From Fuerstiella sp. (GTDB lineage: Bacteria; Planctomycetota; Planctomycetia; Planctomycetales; Planctomycetaceae), in assembly GCA_029247265.1 (NCBI GenBank), contig JAQWLN010000216.1, positions 1-37,164 of the forward strand: a DNA stretch of 37,164 bases, given 5' to 3'. The position numbers and the translations under genes were made by a program. Of this stretch, positions 16,497 through 23,525 are shown piece by piece; positions within the stretch are counted from its first letter, which is position 1, and every line of letters starts with the position of its first letter. The notes under the pieces are model-generated. The model ran no database searches and was not told the origin of the DNA. It saw only the letters and a program-made list of their open reading frames with translations.

Positions 16497-17876
16497 ATGA
16501 CATCCGAATCGTCAAACTCTTCCCGGCGGAACTTTCTCAAAACATCGGGCAGTGTGGCTGCTGCATCGACTGTGCTGTCAACATTGGCACCGCGAGCATA
16601 CGCGGCCGATGAAAACACACTTCAACTTGCCCTGGTGGGTTGTGGAGGCCGAGGAACAGGTGCGGCGACCAATGCACTTTCGGTTGACAACGGCCCCATC
16701 AAACTGGTGGCGATGGCCGACGTCTTCGAAAGCAATCTGGCGAATAGTTTCGGCAACCTGGACAAGAGCTTTGGTGAGAAAGGAACGCTGGATGTTCCGG
16801 AAGAGCGGAAGTTCATCGGCTTCGATGGTTACAAAAAAGCAATGGACTGCCTGAAGCCAGGCGACATTGTGATCCTGACTACGCCGTGCGCCTTTCGATG
16901 GCTGCACTACACCTATGCGATCGAACGCGGCCTGAACGTGTTCATGGAGAAACCTCTCACCCCCGACGGCCCATCGACTCGAAAGATGCTGGACCTGAAC
17001 GAAAAGGCGCTGGAGAAGAATCTGAAGGTTGCAGTCGGTCTGATGTGCCGCCACTGTGATGCTCGCCGAGAACTGTTCGATCGCATTCAAAGCGGTGAGA
17101 TCGGGGACATCAACATGATGCGTGCCTATCGCACAGCCGGCCCCACTGGTTCCGCAGCCGCTCCGCCGAAACCGGATGGTATCAGCGATCTGATGCACCA
17201 GATCAAACACTTCCACGGCTTCCTGTGGCTCAGCGGTGGCGCTGTCAGTGACTTCCTGATACACAACATCGACGAATCATGCTGGATGAAAAACGCCTGG
17301 CCCGTAGAAGCCAAGGCCCTCGGGGGTCGTCATTATCGCGGTGATGCAGTGGACCAGAACTTTGACGCGTATTCGATCGAATACACATTCGAAGACGGCA
17401 CCAAGCTGTTTGTCGGTGGACGCACGATGCCAGGCTGCCATTCAGAATTCGCCAGCTTCGCGCACGGGTCCAAGGGACTCGGCGTGATCTCCTCCCGTTC
17501 GCACTGGCCATCGCGTGCTCGTATCTACAAGGGGCACAACATGGACAAGAACAACCTGACATGGGAATACCCTCAGCCTGAAAAACACAATCCGTATCAG
17601 GCAGAATGGGAACACCTCATCACGGCCATCCGAGAAGATCAGACGTACAACGAAGTGCAGCGAGGAGCCATGGCCAGCGTCGTCACATCAATGGGACGCA
17701 TGGCCGCTCATACCGGGCAAATCATTACTCTGGACCAGATGATGAACAGCCAGCACGAGATGGCACCTGGCATCGAGAATCTGACACTGGATTCTGAATC
17801 ACCACTACAGCCCAAGCCCGATGGTAAGTACCCAATTCCATATCCTGGTTTGATCAAGGATCGCGAATACGCTTAG
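16497..17876 (+). CDS. Tat-exported Gfo/Idh/MocA family oxidoreductase
   Basis: A 459-residue oxidoreductase. SRRNFLKTSGSVAAAS followed by a hydrophobic segment and APRAYA is a twin-arginine signal, so it is exported folded with its cofactor. Next comes an NAD(P)-binding Rossmann fold: LQLALVGCGGRGTGA, a nucleotide-binding strand ending MADVF, and MEKPLTPDG, the EKP motif whose Lys contacts nicotinamide and substrate. The C-terminal Gfo/Idh/MocA sheet domain follows (GGAVSDFLIHNIDESCWM, YSIEYTFEDGTKLFVGGRTM). The ribosome site AGGAG lies about 10 nt before the ATG. Family members act on sugars, sugar acids or inositols; Tat-exported forms are expanded in Planctomycetota. A short TCAGAG/CTCTGA hairpin lies in the leader (16420-16434). 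Substrate not inferable. Confidence 0.93.
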   Translation: MTSESSNSSRRNFLKTSGSVAAASTVLSTLAPRAYAADENTLQLALVGCGGRGTGAATNALSVDNGPIKLVAMADVFESNLANSFGNLDKSFGEKGTLDVPEERKFIGFDGYKKAMDCLKPGDIVILTTPCAFRWLHYTYAIERGLNVFMEKPLTPDGPSTRKMLDLNEKALEKNLKVAVGLMCRHCDARRELFDRIQSGEIGDINMMRAYRTAGPTGSAAAPPKPDGISDLMHQIKHFHGFLWLSGGAVSDFLIHNIDESCWMKNAWPVEAKALGGRHYRGDAVDQNFDAYSIEYTFEDGTKLFVGGRTMPGCHSEFASFAHGSKGLGVISSRSHWPSRARIYKGHNMDKNNLTWEYPQPEKHNPYQAEWEHLITAIREDQTYNEVQRGAMASVVTSMGRMAAHTGQIITLDQMMNSQHEMAPGIENLTLDSESPLQPKPDGKYPIPYPGLIKDREYA

Positions 17877-17903
17877 CGATTCGTCAGTAATGAAGTAAAG
17901 CAC

Positions 17904-17970
17904 AGTGTGCCACTGGCTCCACCGGTGTTCTCGTAGACGTCGAGACACTGGCAGAGCCAGTGGCACACTT
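17904..17970. repeat. CACTGGC/GCCAGTG palindromic intergenic repeat, copy 1
   Basis: AGTGTGCCACTGGCTC (17904-17919) and GAGCCAGTGGCACACT (17954-17969) are perfect 16-bp inverted arms. Each arm also folds locally (CACTGG...CCGGTG; CACTGGC-AGA-GCCAGTG). Related copies are at 19843-19912 and 36905-37014. It begins 28 nt after the Gfo/Idh/MocA stop. Confidence 0.75.
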
Positions 17971-18035
17971 CATTTCAGGGCTGAACGCACATTGGCACGC
18001 GCGTCGATTGTCCGGGTATGGCCCCGCAGGACGAG

Positions 18036-18053
18036 GCTCGTCTCGAGCTTTTT
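18036..18053 (+). terminator. Possible small terminator on + strand
   Basis: GCTCG-TCT-CGAGC followed by TTTTT. The stem is only 5 bp, so termination would be modest. It would act on transcripts from the Gfo/Idh/MocA gene that read through the palindromic repeat. Confidence 0.35.
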
Positions 18054-18337
18054 GCAGACAGGCACAATCCTGGCGACACAACGGTCGAGGCGGCCTTCGA
18101 GCCGTTGCTGTTGTGGATCCGGTTGACTCTTTGTTTCGCAGCACAACAGACGGCGCCGACATCGCTTTCATACTGTATGCGTCGAAAACCGCGTGTGAAT
18201 ACACCGTCAGTCCGTCACCGTTCCGGTCGTCGATGGCCGCGATTCAGCGGACTGAACCGCAACAATCCTCCAGAGAGATGTCACTCTTTGTTCCCGTCCT
18301 GCCATTCAAACGAAACTTCGAAACACGCATTCAACGC

Positions 18338-18383
18338 AAAAACAATAAGCCCGCCGTTCCAGGGGTTAGAACGACAGGCTTTT
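18338..18383 (-). terminator. Rho-independent terminator after small exported protein gene
   Basis: On the minus strand GCCTGTCGTTC pairs with GAACGGCGGGC (18379-18349, 11 bp with two G-T pairs) around a 9-nt loop and is followed by TTATTGTTTTT. It lies about 55 nt after the stop of the gene at 18433-18945. Confidence 0.75.
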
Positions 18384-18432
18384 ACTGTTACAGAACAATC
18401 GGGGTGTCTCTGACATGCACGACACCACTCTG

Positions 18433-18945
18433 TCAAAAAACGCCGTTGGGATTCAGGATGCTCCAGTACCGGTTAAGCGACGGAAAATGGCGATAGTAGT
18501 TCAGACGAACACCCGGACGAATAAATGCATCTGGATAGACTCCAGGAACTCCCGTGCCAACGTAAGGCGTCGCGGGTCGTTGCATTTGCTTTCGTGTCCC
18601 ATGCCGCACGATCGTCTGATGCCGGCCATTACCCGTCAGAATCTCCATCGCTGAATCGTGCCGGTATGTTGGGTTGGCATTGTACTCTGCTCGACTGAAC
18701 GGAATCGATTGATAAATCCGTACGTAGTCAGCGGGGCTCACCTGGATGGTACCGTGATCGTCACTTTCGACGGGCACTGCATCAGATGTAATCTCAGTGA
18801 CTGCAGCGGAAGGCACTGCTTTTTGTGCCGGAGTGATTTCCATTGTCCAGTCCGGCGTGACTGCGTACGAATCAGCAGCAGCCCACTGACCGCAGGCCGT
18901 GACAGTAATCCAGGCAATCAGACAGACGCGAAAACGTAGTGACAT
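18433..18945 (-). CDS. Small exported protein of unknown function
   Basis: A 170-residue protein I do not recognise. The frame extends to 19044, but ATG 18945 is clearly the start: AAGGAGG lies 5 nt upstream and a signal peptide follows (FRVCLIAWITVTACGQWAAA). The mature part is about 145 residues. It is rich in Tyr, Pro, Asn and His toward the C-terminus, with PYVGTGVPGVYPDAFIRPGV and LNYYRHFPSLNRYW, and no Cys remain after the signal peptide. The acidic middle (VPVESDDHG) precedes PADYVRIYQSIPFSRAEY. It is a single-gene unit with its own terminator. Strong ribosome site, signal peptide and terminator argue that it is real and well expressed. A secreted or cell-surface structural role is a guess. 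Confidence 0.75.
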   Translation of the reverse strand: MSLRFRVCLIAWITVTACGQWAAADSYAVTPDWTMEITPAQKAVPSAAVTEITSDAVPVESDDHGTIQVSPADYVRIYQSIPFSRAEYNANPTYRHDSAMEILTGNGRHQTIVRHGTRKQMQRPATPYVGTGVPGVYPDAFIRPGVRLNYYRHFPSLNRYWSILNPNGVF

Positions 18946-19070
18946 CAGTTCCTCCTTATGCTCAAAACCAACGCCCGTAACGGGCATAAATGGAAGCTTT
19001 GAGAAGAGAATTGGAGGATGACGGTCAGGGACACCCTGTGTCAATTATCGAAATGTCAATTTGATTCTTT

Positions 19071-19811
19071 TCATTTCGGCGTTTCTGAGGCCACTTGTCG
19101 TTCCGATTGTTCAGGCTTGTAGCCGATATACACCGTCGCAATGCCACCAGTCAGCTTGTGAAAGGACGTTCGTTCCAGTCCGGCCTCTTCCATGATCTGA
19201 GTCAGCTGATCACCACAGGGGAATTCCGACACCGATTGCGGCAGGTATTCGTAAGCGGCCTGGCGATTGCGCACCAGCAACTGCCCGATCCGCGGCAGGA
19301 TATTTCGAAAATACCACTGATAAGCACGACTCAGCAGTCGGTTATCGGGCAATGAAAATTCTAGGACAACAACCCGACCACCATGGCTGCAGACCCGAGT
19401 CATTTCCCGCAGACCACCAATGGTACTGGAGATGTTTCTCAATCCGAAAGCCACCGACACCAGCTGAAAATGATCGTCCTCAAAGGGAAGTTCCTGAGTG
19501 TCCGCTTCCATAAAGACGACGTCTCGATCGACACGTTTCTGTTCGGCCAGCTTCAGCATCCCATGGGTAAAGTCCGTGGCCATAACTGACGTAGCCTGTC
19601 CTGCTGCCTTTCGCCAGGCGAATGCCAGGTCGCCAGTTCCCGTACAGACATCCAGAATCGGCGCGCTGCCGTTGGGTGAGGCCAATCGCACGGTCCGCCA
19701 GCGCCAATAGACGTCCGTGCCTCCGGACAGAAAATGATTCATGAAGTCATAGCGGCCGGCGATTTCGCCAAACATCTGGCGAATGCGACTACCGGACTTA
19801 TCAACGGGCAT
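19071..19811 (-). CDS. ubiE: Demethylmenaquinone methyltransferase UbiE/MenG
   Basis: A 246-residue SAM-dependent C-methyltransferase of the UbiE/MenG family, which methylates demethylmenaquinone (or the ubiquinone precursor) in the last steps of quinone synthesis. Family signatures: MFGEIAGRYDFMNHFLSGG near the N-terminus, ILDVCTGTGDLA (SAM motif I), ATDFTHGML, and SVAFGLRNIS followed by LREMTRVCSHGG. Length is normal. Planctomycetes use menaquinone, so the menaquinone step is the likely role (inference). No strong ribosome site precedes ATG 19811. The gene is not flanked by other quinone genes. Palindromic repeat copy 2 begins 32 nt upstream of the start, between it and the gene at 20059. 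Confidence 0.93.
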   Translation of the reverse strand: MPVDKSGSRIRQMFGEIAGRYDFMNHFLSGGTDVYWRWRTVRLASPNGSAPILDVCTGTGDLAFAWRKAAGQATSVMATDFTHGMLKLAEQKRVDRDVVFMEADTQELPFEDDHFQLVSVAFGLRNISSTIGGLREMTRVCSHGGRVVVLEFSLPDNRLLSRAYQWYFRNILPRIGQLLVRNRQAAYEYLPQSVSEFPCGDQLTQIMEEAGLERTSFHKLTGGIATVYIGYKPEQSERQVASETPK

Positions 19812-19842
19812 GGCAGAACTTTGTCAGTAGTTAAATGAAGGT

Positions 19843-19912
19843 GTGTGTGCCACTGGCTCTGCCAGTGCTGTCATCAGCCTTAGACCACTGGCAAAGCCAA
19901 GTGGTACACATC
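19843..19912. repeat. CACTGGC/GCCAGTG palindromic intergenic repeat, copy 2
   Basis: GTGTGCCACTGGCTCTGCC (19845-19863, CAGTG following) and, inverted, CCACTGGCAAAGCC (19885-19898) followed by AAGTGGTACACA. The layout of two facing palindromic arms is the same as copy 1; the second arm has one extra A. Confidence 0.7.
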
Positions 19913-20058
19913 AACATGAAGGCTGACGATGGAGGCACATTGCGGATCCTGTCAATCCTCCGCAGACTCCTGAAACAATTAACAGCTTCGCTGAAGCCGC
20001 AGTCAGGAATATCACTTACGCATCTGAGCATGGCGAACAGGCAACGCCGACACGTCGT

Positions 20059-21261
20059 TCAGCGAATTAGAAATCGCTTGGCATTACGAACCGTTTTGGG
20101 ATCTTTCTCTTCCAGCAGCTTCAGGTGCTCAGCTGCTGTGACAGCATATTCAGGAGGATCTTCGACATCTTCATCCCTGTCTTTACTGCAGTAGAAGAAG
20201 TAACGCACAATGGCCCGCTTGATGGATGGAATATCAAAGTCTTCAGCGTCGTACATTGCCATCAGCTCATCCTGCACGCCCCAGTCCTTCCAGCGTGCGA
20301 GATCTGCGATCACAAGGTCTGCCAGTTCCGGACGGTCCAGCAGAATTCGCATGGATTCCTTCAGGCGTTCTTTAGGAATCCGGTCCGGCTCGTACGTCCA
20401 CATAAATCGAAGAGTCTGCATCACCGCGTATGTTTCACTGAACGGAAGTTTGACTTCTTCGCCGTCCTTATTGACGTATGTCTTCTCCTTCATTTTGCTG
20501 TCTTCCAGCGTTTTCAGACCCTCCTCACCAGCAGTAATCAGATAGCCAGACATAACACCCTCAATGCCGAGCCGAAAGTCGGTGTCGGGCGTCAGAATTT
20601 TCTGTTTCATCGCTTCGGCATCTTCTTCTGTGCCACACAACCCCAGCAACAGACCATACAGACCAATGCGAGTCACGGGCGTGTCAGGATCGGTAACCCA
20701 GTTTCGCAGCTTCTCGCGGGGCATACGATCCTTCAAAGGAACGATGATTTCATAAGGTGCTGCAGCGAATTCTGCATAAGCATCGTTGGATACGGACAGT
20801 TCGTCGTGCTGCAGATAGTCAAGAAAATACGCCAGACGCTCAATCTGCTCTTTCTGATCGGTGACAGGCATCGGCAGTTTGGAAACGTATGCCCATGACG
20901 ACTGTGTGGCTTCACTGGGCACGTGCCAGTCAATGAACTTAACGTCCGGTCCCATCAGGATATACACGGCATCTTTGTTGCCGGCAATGTACTGAGGCAA
21001 CTCTATTTCATCGCCCTTCTTAAAGGCGTCGCCCTTGGTCTTGGCCACCTCAACAATCTCAAACCGTGCCGTGCCAGCCGTTTCATTGGTCGGCTTTTCA
21101 CCACCAGTCCACTTGCCGAGCACAAGATGGCCCACCTGGTCAACCTGCTCAGCAAGTGTCAGCGAAGGTGCGTCGCAGAACGGACAAAGGGCGCACTCAG
21201 CAGTCTGACCGCTCAACAGGAACGCAGACAGGCAGACAGACAGAGCAGAAAACGTTTTCAT
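20059..21261 (-). CDS. Exported CPFC-motif protein of unknown function
   Basis: A 400-residue exported protein. The frame is open to 21363, but ATG 21261 has GGAGGT 4 nt upstream and starts a signal peptide (MKTFSALSVCLSAFLLSGQT). CALCPFCDAPSLTLAEQVDQ follows directly; I recognise this Cys-x-x-Cys opening from a planctomycete-type family without an assigned function. Residues ~45-150 look like a beta domain (HLVLGKWTGG, DEIELPQYI, AVYILMGPD). The rest is helical, possibly HEAT-like, with many Asp/Glu and segments such as ILLDRPELADLVIADLARWK. The CxxC could bind metal or be redox-active. Upstream on the same strand are the two envelope proteins at 21468 and 22463; a 206-nt gap leaves operon membership open. 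Confidence 0.75.
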   Translation of the reverse strand: MKTFSALSVCLSAFLLSGQTAECALCPFCDAPSLTLAEQVDQVGHLVLGKWTGGEKPTNETAGTARFEIVEVAKTKGDAFKKGDEIELPQYIAGNKDAVYILMGPDVKFIDWHVPSEATQSSWAYVSKLPMPVTDQKEQIERLAYFLDYLQHDELSVSNDAYAEFAAAPYEIIVPLKDRMPREKLRNWVTDPDTPVTRIGLYGLLLGLCGTEEDAEAMKQKILTPDTDFRLGIEGVMSGYLITAGEEGLKTLEDSKMKEKTYVNKDGEEVKLPFSETYAVMQTLRFMWTYEPDRIPKERLKESMRILLDRPELADLVIADLARWKDWGVQDELMAMYDAEDFDIPSIKRAIVRYFFYCSKDRDEDVEDPPEYAVTAAEHLKLLEEKDPKTVRNAKRFLIR

Positions 21262-21467
21262 CACGACCTCCAACCTACAAAACGCGTCGGCACAGAAAGA
21301 GCAGAACTCCTGGCACAGAGCCACAAGACAGAGCAAATCGTCCGCGCAGGCCCGGCTGCTCAAACCGGCGGCCGACTGGACTCGGCTGGTCTATTGTAAC
21401 CGGATTCCAGGCAGTCGAGTACAGGACACGCGTTTCGTTTACATTTTTGCCAGGGTGACGCTGATCG

Positions 21468-22391
21468 CTACTTCAACACTTTTGCGTCTGCGATTCGGTA
21501 CAACTGGTATAATTCCGTATCATCAGCTTCCGGCGCAATCTGAAAAACACCTTCGACATCAAACGGTTTTCCCTCGATGTAATCCGTTGTCTCGCCATCG
21601 GCAAGGCTGATTCCGATGATGTCGTAGATCTTCGGCTGGCGGACGAAACAGCAAATGCCGTTATCCCTCGCCATCGTGAACGCAGTCAGTCCCGTGGCTT
21701 CAAACGTGGGATACATGAACCCACGAATGCGAATACGCTTTCCGCTCAGATCATTCAGCCATTCGGGAAAGTGTTTGTCTGCGTCATGCGGCACAGGTTC
21801 CATATTCAGAATCTTCAGCAGGTCGATATCGTCATACGTCAATCGCAGCGCTTTGGAATCCCCCTCGGGAAGAAGCCGTTTTTCAGAAATCAACAGCTTG
21901 ATTTCACGAGGTTCGGCTGACTGCGGGTTTTCCGCATCGGCGCTGTCCGGGCCAATCGTTTCGATTTCGGCTGCGGGAACTTCCGCACCGGGCACATTGA
22001 CTGCTGCTGCGGACTGATCCGTCTTATCAGGAAGATTGTCGCCGGATGGCGTTGTGGATTCAGCAGCAGGGTCGTCCTCAGTCTTCGACACTGTCTTGAC
22101 CACAGGTGATGGTGTCTGATCCGTCGCTACGTCTTCCGTCGCTACGACCTCGGCATTCGGATCGGTGTCTTTGTCAGACGCTGAAGACGCCTGCGGTTCA
22201 CTCGCGGACGCAACTGCTGGTTTGTTATCCGCAGCCACAGATCCCACAGGCGTGGACGGTGGATCGCTCTGGATCTGACCATACTGTACGTAGCCATCAC
22301 CACCTGCGTCTGAACAGCCAATGCAGACCACGCACACGACAGGCATCGTCAGTGCAAACATGAGTGCAGTCGTTCGTTTGCCGAATTCCAT
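21468..22391 (-). CDS. Putative lipoprotein with DUF3299-like C-terminal domain
   Basis: A 307-residue envelope protein. The N-terminal hydrophobic stretch ending VVCIGC (Cys26) resembles a lipobox, so it is probably a lipoprotein. Residues ~30-165 are low-complexity and Ser/Ala/Asp/Thr-rich, likely a flexible periplasmic linker. The C-terminal ~110 residues form a compact domain: LSGKRIRIRGFMYPTFEATG, then ARDNGICCFVRQPKIYDIIG and FDVEGVFQI. The next protein upstream (22463-23206) has the same pattern, GFM...GL..F...DNG.CCF....yD, so they are homologous. I relate it tentatively to DUF3299. The CC pair could bind a metal or form a disulfide. AGGAG lies 9 nt before the ATG. It is 71 nt from the previous gene, so probably co-transcribed. 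Function unknown. Confidence 0.75.
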   Translation of the reverse strand: MEFGKRTTALMFALTMPVVCVVCIGCSDAGGDGYVQYGQIQSDPPSTPVGSVAADNKPAVASASEPQASSASDKDTDPNAEVVATEDVATDQTPSPVVKTVSKTEDDPAAESTTPSGDNLPDKTDQSAAAVNVPGAEVPAAEIETIGPDSADAENPQSAEPREIKLLISEKRLLPEGDSKALRLTYDDIDLLKILNMEPVPHDADKHFPEWLNDLSGKRIRIRGFMYPTFEATGLTAFTMARDNGICCFVRQPKIYDIIGISLADGETTDYIEGKPFDVEGVFQIAPEADDTELYQLYRIADAKVLK

Positions 22392-22462
22392 TCTCAGCGT
22401 CTCCTGCCGTTTGGGAAGACTCGATGTTGCAAATGTGCAGAACGGACAAACGTCACTGCACT

Positions 22463-23206
22463 CTAAAAACGAGTCTGCGCTTCCTCAACAAGTACTGCAT
22501 CAACAGTATACACGGGCTCGCCTTCCTTAGCGTTCACATTGGCGTTCAGAACACCTGCGACGGCGACCATTCCATTAAATGCTCTTGCTGTGTTGCCGTC
22601 TGTCATGTTCACAACCATCATATCAAACGGCTTGGGGGACCCGCCAAAACAGCACTCGCCATTGTCCTTCAGAAACACAAAGTTCTCCAGGCCTTCTGAC
22701 TTCTGGGTCTCCCACATGAAACCCTTCAAGAATACCTTCTGACCAATCAATGGAGCCACCATCGGATGCAGCCTGCGAACTCCACCATAATAGGAAAACT
22801 GCCAGTCTGAAATATCGTTGGGAAAATTGACACGCTGAAATCCGGGCGGGCACTCTGTCTGATAGGCATGAGCCATCTTCAACGACCCCAGACTCAGACA
22901 CAGGATCGACAGAATCAGTCCCGCAATCGCGAATCCTGTCCCCTTCACCATTGGTCCCCCCGACCCAATTTTGAAAATAGCTGCGAAGCCAACACAGACG
23001 CCGACAACGGCCAGTCCCAAACCAAAGATGCCAAAAAATCCCGTCAGACTGCCAATGCCCAGCACCAACGCAACAGGGCCCCAGGGAGACACCGGGATAT
23101 AGTCAAATTCGTCAGGATCACCCTGCTTTGCCCACGAAGAATTGGCCGTTTCGGACGCCGTCTCGCTAACGCTGTTCATCGTGGGACTGAATGATGTGTC
23201 TGACAT
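22463..23206 (-). CDS. Membrane protein with DUF4190-like N-terminus and DUF3299-like C-terminus
   Basis: A 247-residue protein. After a ~40-residue polar N-terminus come hydrophobic helices in VALVLGIGSLTGFFGIFGLG and the adjoining LAVVGVCVGFAAIFKI, plus GTGFAIAGLILSILCLSLGS, an arrangement like DUF4190 membrane modules. The C-terminal half faces the periplasm or cytoplasm and ends in a domain homologous to the downstream lipoprotein's: IGQKVFLKGFMWETQKSEGL, LKDNGECCFGGSPKPFDMMV, and VAVAGVLNA. It is the first gene of a minus-strand group. Its promoter should lie in 23207-23525, where an AT-rich inverted repeat (23245-23266) is the best regulatory candidate. Function unknown; the shared CCF motif suggests both proteins handle the same ligand. 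Confidence 0.75.
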   Translation of the reverse strand: MSDTSFSPTMNSVSETASETANSSWAKQGDPDEFDYIPVSPWGPVALVLGIGSLTGFFGIFGLGLAVVGVCVGFAAIFKIGSGGPMVKGTGFAIAGLILSILCLSLGSLKMAHAYQTECPPGFQRVNFPNDISDWQFSYYGGVRRLHPMVAPLIGQKVFLKGFMWETQKSEGLENFVFLKDNGECCFGGSPKPFDMMVVNMTDGNTARAFNGMVAVAGVLNANVNAKEGEPVYTVDAVLVEEAQTRF

Positions 23207-23244
23207 GTTTAGAGCCCGCTCGAAATAACTAGACGTAAGTACTT

Positions 23245-23266
23245 TTGTATAATAAGTTTAATACAA
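23245..23266. promoter_or_regulatory. AT-rich inverted repeat, possible operator
   Basis: TTGTAT-N10-ATACAA with partial inner symmetry, in an AT-rich island of a GC-rich region, 39 nt upstream of the minus-strand gene start at 23206. The position suits a promoter/operator for that gene. Confidence 0.35.
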
Positions 23267-23322
23267 ATCCACCATGGTCGCCGAAGCACGATGCCATGCC
23301 CGGAGCCCCAAGTATTTTACGT

Positions 23323-23364
23323 TGGCAAATCGCGTTTCGTTAGCGAAAACAGAGCGATTCGCCA
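23323..23364. promoter_or_regulatory. Long imperfect hairpin upstream of symporter gene
   Basis: TGGCAAATCGC (23323-23333) pairs with GCGATTCGCCA (23354-23364) with one mismatch, and inside it GTTTCG-TTAG-CGAAAAC can form a second stem. No T-run follows. If transcribed with the symporter gene (start 23526) it would be a structured leader element. Confidence 0.4.
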
Positions 23365-23525
23365 CAACGGACCAGTTCACCTGTCATGACATGGAACTGA
23401 CCCAAAATACCGGCAGAGATGCTGACACCTGCTGGCGTTGATCACGCCCTCGCACCAGAATGCGGCACGACTTCCGCTGTTATTTAGCAAAACTAAGTTT
23501 AGTCCCTGTTCGGAATATTTGAGTC

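Larger units (their letters stand above)
17877..18432. other. Intergenic region with palindromic repeat and two terminator-like hairpins
   Basis: This 556-nt stretch between converging transcription units contains no convincing gene; the open + strand frame 17960-18496 has no family resemblance and overlaps the minus-strand gene. It holds palindromic repeat copy 1 (17904-17970), a short hairpin with T-run (18036-18053) and a good minus-strand terminator (18338-18383). The remainder (about 18060-18335) shows nothing I recognise. Confidence 0.5.
23207..23525. other. Divergent intergenic region with two inverted repeats
   Basis: This 319-nt gap separates divergent genes. It contains an unusually AT-rich segment with an inverted repeat (23245-23266) and a long hairpin (23323-23364). 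A TATAAT occurs at 23248-23253 on + but lacks a matching -35 box. Confidence 0.45.

Noticed and set aside
17960..18496. 178-codon open frame in the gap after the oxidoreductase
   Set aside because: Begins inside a palindromic repeat, crosses two hairpins and overlaps the 3' end of the minus-strand gene; no family resemblance.
20125..20898. 257-codon open frame on + opposite the CPFC protein gene
   Set aside because: The minus-strand gene has a strong ribosome site and signal peptide; the + frame has neither.
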